A stretch of DNA of 64,000 nucleotides from Nostocales cyanobacterium LEGE 11386 (GCA_015207155.1 JADEXK010000001.1:124001-188000), one strand, 5' to 3'; shown: positions 43,244 to 52,087, numbered from the stretch's first letter. Program-made: numbers and translations. The notes: generated from the letters alone by a model not told the origin.

Positions 43244-46200
43244 TCATAGATGTGGCAAAGTTTCAATATCGGCTCGAATCAACTCAGCTAAAAATGAGCT
43301 TCGTTGTGAAAAATAAGCAGATAGGGTATCAAAAAACTCTTCGTCATTCTGCTGTGTTAATTCCTGCTTAGGTATATATCTGTCCGATAGATAAGAAATA
43401 TGCACAACTTCATTTATTTGTTCTAGTGACTCTGGGAAGGGTCGTTCGCAAGGATTGTCGATGAATAGACGCTGTGATGCTGGTATAAAAGGACGTACTA
43501 GACGATTTTCGTAAAGTGCTGTCCAGTTAACTTCGCCACCGTGAACAAAGAAACTACCTAACAAAGTGTTGAGGTCGCGATCGCTTCCCGCTTGGGATTC
43601 TACGGGGAAACACAAGGGGCCATTGGTGCTGTTTGTTGCTTCTACCAAACCAGAAAGCACCTTTCCAGGGCCTACCTCAATGATTAAATCGCATTGGGGA
43701 GCGATCGCTTTCACTAAGGAAACAAAGTCTACTTGGGAAACCATTTGGTTAGCGAAGTATTCCCGCAAATTGATTCCAGATTGGACTTGCTGACCGTTCA
43801 CACTAGAAAATAGTGGTAATAAGGTTTGGGTAAGCTTCTCTGGAATTGGTGCATGGGCACGCAGATATGTAGCTGCTTGTGCAATCATTTGGGAATGAAA
43901 GGCGTTAGCAACTGGCAGAAGGCGAGTTTGGATATCTTGATCTGTGGCACGTTTAATTGCTGCTTCTATGCTGGCTCGCTCGCCAGAAATCACGGTCTGT
44001 ACTGGACTATTGATATTAGCTACGACTACATAGCCAGGGATTCCTTGCAAAAGGCTCTCAGCAGTTGCCGATGAACAAGCTAGACTTGCCATGGTGCCAG
44101 CATTTTCGCTCTTAGCTGCCATCGCTTTTCCACGCATAGCAGCAAAACACAATAGGGTTTTTTCGTCATATGCTCCCACTGCTTGAAAAGCTGTGAGTTC
44201 ACCCAAGCTGTGACCACCGATGACAGATGGCTTAATTCCTAGGCGTTCTAGATAGCGCTGCCACAGTAAAGAAGCAAAGCAAATGGCTGCGGGTGCAACT
44301 TCGGTCAGTTTCTTAAACCAGTCTTGGACTTGTTCTTGATTAGCTGCCCGGTCGAGAGGACGATAGATGAACTCACTAATTGGCTCAAAGCCCATTTCTG
44401 TCAGCCAGTTATCTGCTTGTTGCAGCAATTCCCTTGCCCAAGCATGACGTTCTACCAAAGTCCGAGCCATATTCAATTTTTGTGAGCCTTGACCGGGGAA
44501 CAGAAAAGCTACACGATGACGCTTGACTGAGTTGGCAATCCAAATGTCTTTTTGGGGAGTAACTTTAATTTCTCCTGGGGAGGGGGGAGTGTCATTCAGC
44601 ATCTGTTCGAGTTGCTGGAGACGTGCCATTAATTCTTTGGGTGTACCAGCAATCACCGCCGCCCGCACAGATTGAGAAGACTTGGTTGCTTGTGCTAGTT
44701 GGGCAGCAAAATCAACGAGTTCAGCCAGGCTCATACCTGCGGCTTGGTTAATCACTGCCTGAGTCCGTTGCAGTAGTGCTTGCACAGATTCTGCACTCAA
44801 GACAAATACTTCTGTATCTTGGTGAGAAACTAACAACGCCCTTTCAGCAAGACTGGGTTTGAGATGAGGTGCAGGTGCATGACCAGAAGAAAGGGTGACA
44901 TGAGAATTGATACCGCCAAATCCCATTGCTGAAACACCAGCTACCAATTCATCAGAGGCGGGGCGGATTTCCCCTTGAATAATCGGATAAAGGCACTTGG
45001 CAGAATTATCAAATACGGGGTTGGGGTCTTTACAGCCTGCTGTGGGTGGGATAACTCGCTGATTGACAGCCATGACTGCTTTGATAAAGCCGCCAATACC
45101 AGCAGCAGCTTTAGTGTGTCCTACCAGGGATTTAAAGGAAGTGACACCGCAAGAACGAGGTGCTAATTCACCATCAGAACTCATAGCTAAGGCGATACCT
45201 TCAATTTCAGTGCGATCGCCTACTGGAGTGCCTGTACCATGTCCTTCAATAAAGTCTAGTTCGTGGGGGCTGTAACCTGCGCGGTCATAAGCGCGGCGTA
45301 ATGCTTGAGCTTGTCCTACTTTTGAGGGGGCTGTAATTCCGCCTTTGCCATCAGATGAGATACCCCAACCATTCAACACTGCATATATATAATCGCCATC
45401 AGCTTGAGCATCTGCCAATCGTTTCAAGACAACAAAGCCACAGCCTTCTCCGGGGATAAAACCACTAGCACGACGGTCATAAACAGTCATATCTTGACCA
45501 GTCAGCGCCCCTGTTTTGGCAAATCCAATCAGTTCAAAGGTATCTAGACTAATATCAACGCCTCCGGCTAAGGCAAGGTTGAGGTCACCGTTAGCTAAGG
45601 CTGTAGCAGCAGTAGCAACGGCGATGAGTGAAGAAGAACAAGCACCGTCTACTGTATAACCACCGCCATTAAAGTTAAAAAAGTTGCAAACTCTGCCAGC
45701 AATAGTATTAGAAAGTCCACCAGCTAGGGTATCTTCGGTAATTGGTGCGAATACAGATTTGTAGAACTCTTCCATCGTTTCTACAAGTTCTTCCACCGTT
45801 TGTTGTGGTAAACCTTTAGCCTTACCTGCGGCCCGCAAAGCTCGTCGGACATAAGGCCAGCGTAAGCGCATCGTTTGAGAACGGGTGTGTTCTCCAGTCA
45901 AGGTGTTTCCGAGTATGACACCTGAGCGTTCAGTCGCAACACTTTGACGAGTGTATCCAGCATCTTGTAGAGCTTTTAATGCTACTTCTAGTGTGAGCCA
46001 ATGAACAATATCTGTTGATTCGACAGTTGATTTCGGAATACGTTTACCAGGCCAATCAAACTCAAAACCATCAATAACAGCAGCGCGATCGCCGTAAGAT
46101 TTATCTGGTGCTGTTGGTTCTGGGTCATAATACTCAGATATGGGCAATCTTTGATCTGGTAGTTGACGAAACTGGCGTCGTCTTGCAAGGATATTTTCCC

Positions 46201-46285
46201 AAAGTTGTGGCAAACTACTAGCACCAGGATAATGACAACCCATACCAATTACTGCAATGGCAGGAGTATCTGCATTGATTTGCAT
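43244..46285 (-). CDS. PKS subunit KS-AT (HglE/enediyne-like)
   Basis: This is a 1013-residue protein, first gene of the cluster. The ketosynthase has the catalytic triad C216 (DGACSSS), H349 (EGHGTGT) and H390 (VGHTKAAAG). The acyltransferase (about 590-880) has FPGQGSQ and the nucleophile S693 in GHSLGE. The KS resembles HglE, PUFA and enediyne synthases, which act iteratively. The protein ends in a helix (FFDTLSAYFSQRSSFLAELI..) that recurs at the N-terminus of the next subunit and may be a docking element. It has AAGGAA 8 bp before the ATG. The extender unit is probably malonyl-CoA, but this was not tested. Confidence 0.9.
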   Translation of the reverse strand: MQINADTPAIAVIGMGCHYPGASSLPQLWENILARRRQFRQLPDQRLPISEYYDPEPTAPDKSYGDRAAVIDGFEFDWPGKRIPKSTVESTDIVHWLTLEVALKALQDAGYTRQSVATERSGVILGNTLTGEHTRSQTMRLRWPYVRRALRAAGKAKGLPQQTVEELVETMEEFYKSVFAPITEDTLAGGLSNTIAGRVCNFFNFNGGGYTVDGACSSSLIAVATAATALANGDLNLALAGGVDISLDTFELIGFAKTGALTGQDMTVYDRRASGFIPGEGCGFVVLKRLADAQADGDYIYAVLNGWGISSDGKGGITAPSKVGQAQALRRAYDRAGYSPHELDFIEGHGTGTPVGDRTEIEGIALAMSSDGELAPRSCGVTSFKSLVGHTKAAAGIGGFIKAVMAVNQRVIPPTAGCKDPNPVFDNSAKCLYPIIQGEIRPASDELVAGVSAMGFGGINSHVTLSSGHAPAPHLKPSLAERALLVSHQDTEVFVLSAESVQALLQRTQAVINQAAGMSLAELVDFAAQLAQATKSSQSVRAAVIAGTPKELMARLQQLEQMLNDTPPSPGEIKVTPQKDIWIANSVKRHRVAFLFPGQGSQKLNMARTLVERHAWARELLQQADNWLTEMGFEPISEFIYRPLDRAANQEQVQDWFKKLTEVAPAAICFASLLWQRYLERLGIKPSVIGGHSLGELTAFQAVGAYDEKTLLCFAAMRGKAMAAKSENAGTMASLACSSATAESLLQGIPGYVVVANINSPVQTVISGERASIEAAIKRATDQDIQTRLLPVANAFHSQMIAQAATYLRAHAPIPEKLTQTLLPLFSSVNGQQVQSGINLREYFANQMVSQVDFVSLVKAIAPQCDLIIEVGPGKVLSGLVEATNSTNGPLCFPVESQAGSDRDLNTLLGSFFVHGGEVNWTALYENRLVRPFIPASQRLFIDNPCERPFPESLEQINEVVHISYLSDRYIPKQELTQQNDEEFFDTLSAYFSQRSSFLAELIRADIETLPHL

Positions 46286-46509
46286 GTTAATAATTCCTTT
46301 ATTCGACTCTAAAAATATCTGATCTGACGAATCAAATCAGGTAGGTACTTTTGGTATTTTTTTAGATACAATTTCTGAGAAACAATTTAATCAGAGAGTT
46401 TAAATCATTACTCTTACCAAACCGTCTCTTATTTAAGTCTTCAGTAGCAATTTTAATTTTTATGCAAGTGGCGAAACTGTTTTCAAATTTTGTCATTAAT
46501 AAAGAGAAG

Positions 46510-47745
46510 CTAAATAATCTGCAAAACTTGTACCTCTACTTGTGGAGAAATAGCTGTTTTACCTACCGGCAGAACAGCTAAGGCATTAGTTTGCGCTAAA
46601 TTAATTAAATTACCGGAACTGTGACTACCACCGGCTTTGTGAAATTCGTAAACTCCATCAATTAAATGCAAGCGTCCCCAGAGGTAAGTTTCACGCTTGC
46701 CATTAGATCGTAACTCATCATGCGATCGCGCTTTGACAAATACAGGCTCCCAACCAGCCGTCAGCCCCGAAAGTTTCTTAATTGCTGGTTGGACAAATCG
46801 CCAGAAAGTCACCAAAGCAGAAACAGGATTTCCCGGTAAACCGAAGTAGAGTGCTGAGTGATGTAGGGGGAAGTTGGCAACAGTGATGGGTTTACCTGGA
46901 CTGATAGCTACAGATCGAATGTGAATTTTTGCTCCCAGAGATGCGAGAATTTGCTCAATATAGTCATAATCTCCTACAGATACGCCACCGGTAGATAAAA
47001 CTAGATCAGCGTTAGCTATGGCGTAGGCGATCGCTTCTCTCAAAGCTTCTGGGTTATCTTTGACAATACCCAATAGTAATGGTTCTGCCCCAGTTTCTCT
47101 GACTAAAGCTGCTAAAGCATACTGATTGGAATCAACAATTTGACCTGGTTGCAGGGGTTTATCTGGTGTTACCAATTCGTTGCCACTAGAAAAAATTGCT
47201 ACGCGAGGACGACGGTAAACACTTAATTGAGCACACTGCGCCGCAGCTAAAACGGCAATTTCTGGAGGATTTAATTTAATTCCTGCTGGTAATAGTTGTT
47301 TTCCAGCTTGGTAAAATGCGGCTTGATGTCTGACAAATTCTTGGGGTTGTGGTGCAGCCAAGATAAATACGCGGTTCTCTTCCCGGCGTGTTTTTTCCTG
47401 CATCACTACAGTATCCGCCCCGGCTGGCATTACTGCACCTGTGAAAATCCGCGCTGCTTGTCCTGGTTGCAGTGTAGATTGGGGTTGATATCCTGCGGCA
47501 ATTTCTTCGACAATTTCTAAAATAGTCGGTTGCGCGTCATTGGAGTGCTGCACATCTTCATAACGTACCGCATAGCCATCCATTGCTGAATTATCCCAAT
47601 GGGGAAAGTCCAATTGACTGGTGACGGGAGTTGCCAAAATGCGATGATCTGCGGCTAATAAATCGACAATTTCCATATCCCGTTGACCAACCAACGGTGG
47701 CACTAAATTTAAAATAATTGCTTCTGCCTCACTGACTGATAGCAT
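46510..47745 (-). CDS. moeA: Molybdopterin molybdotransferase MoeA
   Basis: About 411 residues with the MoeA layout: DFPHWDNSAMDGYAVR near residue 62 (the typical N-S-A-M-D-G-Y-A motif), RIFTGAVMPAGADTVVMQE near 110, VLSTGGVSVGDYDY near 252, and LPGNPVSALVTFWRFVQP near 300. It inserts molybdate into adenylated molybdopterin to finish the molybdenum cofactor, as needed by nitrate reductase. I chose the ATG at 47745, because GGAGG sits 8 bp before it with a HIP1-like GCGATCGC between them; an upstream TTG at 47802 is less likely. Confidence 0.94.
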   Translation of the reverse strand: MLSVSEAEAIILNLVPPLVGQRDMEIVDLLAADHRILATPVTSQLDFPHWDNSAMDGYAVRYEDVQHSNDAQPTILEIVEEIAAGYQPQSTLQPGQAARIFTGAVMPAGADTVVMQEKTRREENRVFILAAPQPQEFVRHQAAFYQAGKQLLPAGIKLNPPEIAVLAAAQCAQLSVYRRPRVAIFSSGNELVTPDKPLQPGQIVDSNQYALAALVRETGAEPLLLGIVKDNPEALREAIAYAIANADLVLSTGGVSVGDYDYIEQILASLGAKIHIRSVAISPGKPITVANFPLHHSALYFGLPGNPVSALVTFWRFVQPAIKKLSGLTAGWEPVFVKARSHDELRSNGKRETYLWGRLHLIDGVYEFHKAGGSHSSGNLINLAQTNALAVLPVGKTAISPQVEVQVLQII

Positions 47746-47828
47746 AGCGATCGCCTCCACTTTTTTACCTTTTATCCCAGTAAAGTAAAACTGACCACTC
47801 AATCAACAGAGCATATCATGATGGCAGT

Positions 47829-48029
47829 ATGAGCGATGATACCCAACCAGAGAACCCAGACAAAGAAGAATTTGACCCAGTAACCGATGAAAGAGATTGG
47901 TCAGCAACAGAAATAGAATTAGCTTGTTTTGCCCTAGCTAGAAGCAAAGGTAAGCGGTTGGTGAAAATTATCAATACCAAAAAAACACCCATGCCATTTA
48001 TTTGTATTTTTGAGGACTATCCTGCATGA
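47829..48029 (+). CDS. Small acidic conserved protein of unknown function
   Basis: A 66-residue protein with an acidic N-terminus (MSDDTQPENPDKEEFDP) and a helical middle part (ATEIELACFALARSKGKRLV). It starts about 80 bp from moeA on the other strand. Its stop overlaps the ATG of the next small gene (ATGA, 48026-48029), which argues that both are real and cotranslated. The function is unknown. Confidence 0.65.
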   Translation: MSDDTQPENPDKEEFDPVTDERDWSATEIELACFALARSKGKRLVKIINTKKTPMPFICIFEDYPA

Positions 48030-48268
48030 CACCTGTAGCTACCCAAATCCCCATCACCACAATTATTCCTGTATTAACTGCTATCGGCGATCGCTCCTGG
48101 CAACAGTTTCAAGAACTAGAAGCAGATTTTGTCTCCCAGTATAGTGTGGAAGTGTGGCAAGAAGTTTTTAACTTCCGTATCCTACCAGCACTTGATCAGG
48201 ATTCTCGTCGTTGGTTACTGGTTCAATGGTGTGGAGAGGGCATTAACTGGGTCAAAGATGCAGTTTAA
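48026..48268 (+). CDS. Small conserved protein of unknown function
   Basis: An 80-residue protein without signal peptide. It is mostly helical and Trp-rich, with SWQQFQELEADFVSQYSVEVW and RRWLLVQWCGEGINWVKDAV. It is coupled to the preceding 66-residue gene by a 4-bp overlap. No family was recognised. Confidence 0.62.
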   Translation: MTPVATQIPITTIIPVLTAIGDRSWQQFQELEADFVSQYSVEVWQEVFNFRILPALDQDSRRWLLVQWCGEGINWVKDAV

Positions 48269-48501
48269 TTTCGTAGATTAGTCAACGGTTGTCGCATAGC
48301 GATCGCCTTTCAGTTTACTGTTTTCTGGGTAAGCTGGTTGTCATGTAAGTCCTCACCTTAATATTAAAAATAAGGGACAAGATAACTTCCTCACCCCTAA
48401 ATAAAATACCTATAAAACTGCTATTTAATTTTTGAACAAGACTCAATACACATCTATTCCTTCTTAACTGTCCCCTGTCCCCTATCCCCTGTCGCCTAAT
48501 T
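48269..48501. other. Spacer with C-rich repeat before the RDD gene
   Basis: About 230 bp without a gene. Tandem CCCCTGTC/CCCCTATC units at 48471-48496 are the complement of the G-rich repeats at 14238 and 24900. They directly precede the RDD gene start. Confidence 0.4.
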
Positions 48502-49059
48502 ATGACTATAGAAAGAGTCCCCCAAATACACTATCCCAAGGCCGATATTGGGCGAAGAGGTATGGCATTAGGGTTAGATTTCCTTGGTGCTTGGTTAATT
48601 AGTTCCATCTTGGGAAGCAATCAAATCGGCATCCAATTTGTGCAAATCCTAGTTTTTATCTTTTGTTGGCTGATTTTGCGGGTGGTGGTGGTTTACAACA
48701 ATCAAGGACAAAGTTTAGGGCGTTGGGCATTCAATCTCAAGGTGCTAGAAGTCCAAGATGGGGAAATATCGGGCAGAATTCCCACCCTGCGATCGCTGCT
48801 GAAGCGAGAGGCTATAATTGGTTTCGGTGCGCTTTTGGTGTCAATTGCCTTAAACAATATCAGAGTTAATTTCACTGCTATACTGCTACTACTCCCCCTG
48901 GCAATTGACTGTGGTGCTGCTTTATCTGACAATCAGATGCGGCAGGCTTTGCATGACCGTTATGCTGGAACTTTCATAGTTTCATCGCGTCGGGGCTACT
49001 CGCTAGATATAAAAATTCAGCGATTAGTTGATAAATTGCTGCGGAATGTGAGAAGATAG
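48502..49059 (+). CDS. RDD-family membrane protein
   Basis: A 185-residue protein with three to four hydrophobic helices. The family feature is an Arg followed by an Asp-containing first helix (DIGRRGMALGLDFLGAWLIS). Then come NNQGQSLGRWAFNLKV and a conserved C-terminal RQALHDRYAGTFIV. The function of RDD proteins is mostly unknown; some are Na+/H+ antiporters. The gene precedes rpmG by 43 bp on the same strand. Confidence 0.85.
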   Translation: MTIERVPQIHYPKADIGRRGMALGLDFLGAWLISSILGSNQIGIQFVQILVFIFCWLILRVVVVYNNQGQSLGRWAFNLKVLEVQDGEISGRIPTLRSLLKREAIIGFGALLVSIALNNIRVNFTAILLLLPLAIDCGAALSDNQMRQALHDRYAGTFIVSSRRGYSLDIKIQRLVDKLLRNVRR

Positions 49060-49102
49060 TAATTTGTGTTAATTCTCTTCAGGCTTTACTGTTTGTAAGA
49101 TT

Positions 49103-49297
49103 ATGGCTAAGAGTAAAGGTGTCCGCATAATAGTGACACTAGAATGTACTGAGTGTCGTACTAATCCAGATAAGCGATCCCCTGGTGTTTCCCGATACAC
49201 CAGCACTAAAAACCGTCGCAATACCACTAACCGTCTAGAACTGAAAAAGTTCTGTACCCATTGCAACAAGCACACTGTTCACAAGGAAATTAAGTAA
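49103..49297 (+). CDS. rpmG: 50S ribosomal protein L33
   Basis: A 64-residue basic protein with two C-x-x-C pairs (CTEC and CTHC), the zinc-binding form of L33. It begins [18 protein letters not shown]. It contacts the large subunit near the E site. The gene is followed after 2 bp by rpsR, the usual cyanobacterial arrangement. Confidence 0.97.
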   Translation: MAKSKGVRIIVTLECTECRTNPDKRSPGVSRYTSTKNRRNTTNRLELKKFCTHCNKHTVHKEIK

Positions 49298-49299
49298 AG

Positions 49300-49515
49300 A
49301 TGAGCTACTATCGTCGTCGTCTGTCTCCAATTAAGCCAGGAGAGCCAATCGACTACAAAGATGTTGATTTGTTGCGTAAGTTTATTACCGAGCGGGGCAA
49401 AATATTACCTCGGCGGATTACTGGGCTGACATGTAAGCAACAGCGAGAATTAACATTAGCAATTAAACGTGCCCGGATTGTGGCTCTATTGCCATTCATC
49501 AATGCGGAAGCTTAA
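49300..49515 (+). CDS. rpsR: 30S ribosomal protein S18
   Basis: A 71-residue protein with the S18 core: [27 protein letters not shown] and [21 protein letters not shown]. It binds the platform of the 30S subunit with S6. It is co-transcribed with rpmG and probably with the downstream RNase gene, a conserved cyanobacterial order. Confidence 0.98.
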   Translation: MSYYRRRLSPIKPGEPIDYKDVDLLRKFITERGKILPRRITGLTCKQQRELTLAIKRARIVALLPFINAEA

Positions 49516-49610
49516 GAAAAGTCATGAGTTATGAGTGATGAGTTCAGAATCAAAACTCCTAACTCTTAACTTAAACTATTTAAACTGTTCACCAAATAAT
49601 TGCGAGAGTT

Positions 49611-51698
49611 GTGGATAAGGGGACGCTAGTTGAATTTAGGGTTCAAGGCGACAATCCTGCGGATAGGCTACGCCAACGCCGTCTGGGTGTAGTAGAGCGT
49701 CCAGACGGTAAAACCCGTTGGTTTGTGGTAGATGAACGTGGTCAATCCCACAGCCTCGCCCCTAGACAAATTACCTATACAGTTAACGGACAAACTTACA
49801 AGTCTTCTGATATTGCCAATTTTCAGGAGCAGGTTAAACCTTATTTAGATCCTTCTAGCTTAGAGGTGGCTTGGGAATTACTGGTTGAGGATGGAGAAAC
49901 AGTCACACCAGCCCAAATGGCGAATCTGCTGTTTTCCGAATCAGATCCAGCTCCTTGTTATGCTGCCCATTGCTTGTTATCAGATGACAAACTCTATTTC
50001 AAGCAAAAAGGAGACGCTTATGAACCACGAACGGCGACGCAGGTAGCAGAACGTAAACATCAGATAGAAGTAGAAGCACTCAAAGCTAGGGGACAGCAGG
50101 AATTTTTGACTCGGGTAGAGCAAGCCCTCCAGGGTGAAGCCGTGGATTGGCAACGCCACGATCGCCAGCGATTAGAAGCACTGGAAAAATACGCAGCACT
50201 GCTGGCCGATATTGTGCGAATGGGAGTAAATTATGATACATTAGCGCGTGCCTATCCTCCACCAGCCCCAGTTTTAGAAACTATGAATATGCTGGGGCGG
50301 GACGCAACTCCCCAAGGAGCGCATAAATTATTGGTGGATTTGGGTTGGTGGGATGCCCACGAAAACTTGTTCCTGCGTCGTTCTGGAATTTCGGTTCAGT
50401 TTCCTAGCAAGGTATTAGAAGTGGCGCAACAGCGTTTGGATTTTCCCCCAACTGACTCAGACACAAATCGCCTGGATTTGTCTCATTTGAAGGTCTACAC
50501 AATTGATGATGAAAGTACCACTGAGATAGACGATGGCTTAAGTTGGGAATTACTTCCAGATGGGCGAGAGCGAGTGTGGGTGCATATTGCCGATCCTACC
50601 CGGTGGTTAGTACCAGAAGATGAGTTAGACCTAGAAGCCAGAAAACGGGGAAGTACAGTTTATTTGCCTACCGGGATGGTTCCCATGTTCCCGGAGATCT
50701 TGGCAACTGGCCCCATGAGTTTGGTACAAGGACAGGTTTGTTGTGCCTTAAGTTTTGGGGTAGTTTTAGATGAAAGCGGTGCAGTAGAAGACTATTGCAT
50801 TCATCCCAGCTTGATTAAGCCGACTTATCGCCTCACCTACGAAGATGTAGATGAAATGCTGGAATTAGGGGTGGAAGCGGAACCAGAAATTGAAGCGATC
50901 GCCACTTGGGCAAAGCAACGCAAATCTTGGCGATATCATCAAGGCGCTATCAGCATTAATATGCCGGAAGCGATGATCAAGGTTAAAGGCGACGAAATCG
51001 ACATAGATATCTTAGATGACTCTTCATCAAGGCAATTGGTAGCCGAAATGATGATTCTGGCCGGTGAAGTAGCAGCCCGCTACGGTCAAGCTCATAACAT
51101 ACCTTTACCATTTCGCGGTCAACCACAGCCAGAATTACCTCCAGAAGAAGAGTTGCTTTTGCTACCAGCCGGCTTTGTGCGCGCTTGCGCCATGCGTCGT
51201 TGTATGCCCAAAAGCGAAATGAGCATCACCCCCTTACGTCATGCTGGTTTGGGCTTAAATACATACACTCAAGCCACTTCTCCTATCCGCCGTTACAGTG
51301 ACTTGCTCACCCACTTTCAGTTAAAAGCTCACTTGCGGGGCGAAGTTCTGCCTTTCTCCGCAGAACAACTTAAAGAAGTGATGATGACAGTCACCTCTAC
51401 CACCCAAGAAGTCACAATGGTAGAACGGCAAACTAATAGATATTATGCTCTAGAATATTTGCGCCGTCATCCCGACCAAGTTTGGAATGTTACAGTCTTG
51501 ATGTGGCTACGGGAAGACAGTAACCTAGCACTAATTCTGTTAGAAGATTTGGGCTTGCAATTGCCAATGTTTTTTAAACGTTCGGTGGGATTGGGTGAAC
51601 AGATATTAGTGAAAGTTAGCCACGCTGACCCGCAAAAAGATATGATTCAATTTCAGGAAATAATTTATCAAGAGAGCTACCAGTCAGCATCGAATTAG
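49611..51698 (+). CDS. RNase II/R (RNB)-family exoribonuclease
   Basis: A 695-residue protein with an RNB catalytic domain from about residue 285. The motif TIDDESTTEIDDGLSW holds the metal-binding Asp residues; the position that is Asp in E. coli RNase II D-x-D-D reads Glu here (E-I-D-D). HIADPTRWL, RKRGSTVYLPTGMVPMFP and TSPIRRYSDLLTHFQL are typical of the family. It degrades RNA 3' to 5'. The start is a GTG at 49611. It follows rpsR as in other cyanobacteria. Confidence 0.93.
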   Translation: MDKGTLVEFRVQGDNPADRLRQRRLGVVERPDGKTRWFVVDERGQSHSLAPRQITYTVNGQTYKSSDIANFQEQVKPYLDPSSLEVAWELLVEDGETVTPAQMANLLFSESDPAPCYAAHCLLSDDKLYFKQKGDAYEPRTATQVAERKHQIEVEALKARGQQEFLTRVEQALQGEAVDWQRHDRQRLEALEKYAALLADIVRMGVNYDTLARAYPPPAPVLETMNMLGRDATPQGAHKLLVDLGWWDAHENLFLRRSGISVQFPSKVLEVAQQRLDFPPTDSDTNRLDLSHLKVYTIDDESTTEIDDGLSWELLPDGRERVWVHIADPTRWLVPEDELDLEARKRGSTVYLPTGMVPMFPEILATGPMSLVQGQVCCALSFGVVLDESGAVEDYCIHPSLIKPTYRLTYEDVDEMLELGVEAEPEIEAIATWAKQRKSWRYHQGAISINMPEAMIKVKGDEIDIDILDDSSSRQLVAEMMILAGEVAARYGQAHNIPLPFRGQPQPELPPEEELLLLPAGFVRACAMRRCMPKSEMSITPLRHAGLGLNTYTQATSPIRRYSDLLTHFQLKAHLRGEVLPFSAEQLKEVMMTVTSTTQEVTMVERQTNRYYALEYLRRHPDQVWNVTVLMWLREDSNLALILLEDLGLQLPMFFKRSVGLGEQILVKVSHADPQKDMIQFQEIIYQESYQSASN

Positions 51699-51748
51699 GA
51701 ATTAATTCCTCATTTAGCTATTTAGGCTAATGGGGAGAACATTAACTC

Positions 51749-51865
51749 ATGCCCAGAGTAATAATTTTTGATACCACCATGCGTGATGGAGAACTAACGC
51801 CTGGTGTAAAAATGAGTTTGCCACAAAAATTACTATTGCCCAATTACTTGAATAAAAGCGAGTAA
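51749..51865 (+). pseudogene. N-terminal fragment of a 2-isopropylmalate/homocitrate synthase-type gene
   Basis: An ATG with GGGGAGA about 10 bp upstream starts 38 codons reading MPRVIIFDTTMRDGELTPG.., the N-terminus of the LeuA/HMGL-like family including its catalytic D-T-T-x-R-D-G-E. After KMSLPQK the frame breaks: one base is missing, and the shifted frame reads ITIAQLLE, as expected for the family, then meets a stop. The remaining ~480 codons are absent. It is a decayed fragment left after a deletion. Confidence 0.7.
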
Positions 51866-52003
51866 ATATAGCGTTTCCTAATCTGCTGAAGTACTGAGTA
51901 CATCGCTAACAAAATTGGGCAATCTTTGCGTAACTCTGCGCTACCTTAGCGTCCCTCTGCGTTGAAAAACATTAGTTCTGTACCTCACTTAACTCTTTAT
52001 CGC
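51866..52003. repeat. Degenerate CTCTGCG-type repeat
   Basis: Sequence between the LeuA fragment and the MITE. TTTGCGTAACTCTGCGCTACC and following GCG-containing units at about 51925-51963 resemble 37672-37710. No gene was seen. Confidence 0.45.
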
Positions 52004-52087
52004 TATAGCAATCCTAAATGAGTCACGAACAAAAAGATCCCCGACTTCTACGAGAAGTCGGGGATCTGATCAAATAGGATTGCTATA
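52004..52087 (-). mobile_element. Complete 84-bp MITE with inverted terminal repeats
   Basis: The ends are TATAGCAATCCTAAATGAG at the left and the inverted TAGGATTGCTATA at the right (52075-52087). A palindrome at 52036-52066 has arms GATCCCCGACTTCT and AGAAGTCGGGGATC. The inner order matches the 16642 copy read in reverse. It carries no gene, so it depends on a transposase elsewhere; TA-type ends suggest an IS630/Tc1-like one, an inference. Confidence 0.8.

Noticed and set aside
29368..46285. Calling the locus the heterocyst glycolipid (hgl) cluster
   Set aside because: KS and exporter types fit, but no hglB/C/D/N/T-like genes are present and two halogenase-like enzymes plus a PPTase-thioesterase fusion are not part of that pathway as I know it.
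46286..46400. Possible NtcA box upstream of the KS-AT gene
   Set aside because: A GTA...TAC palindrome exists but its spacer is 10 bases, not the 8 of the NtcA consensus, and no matching -10 was seen.
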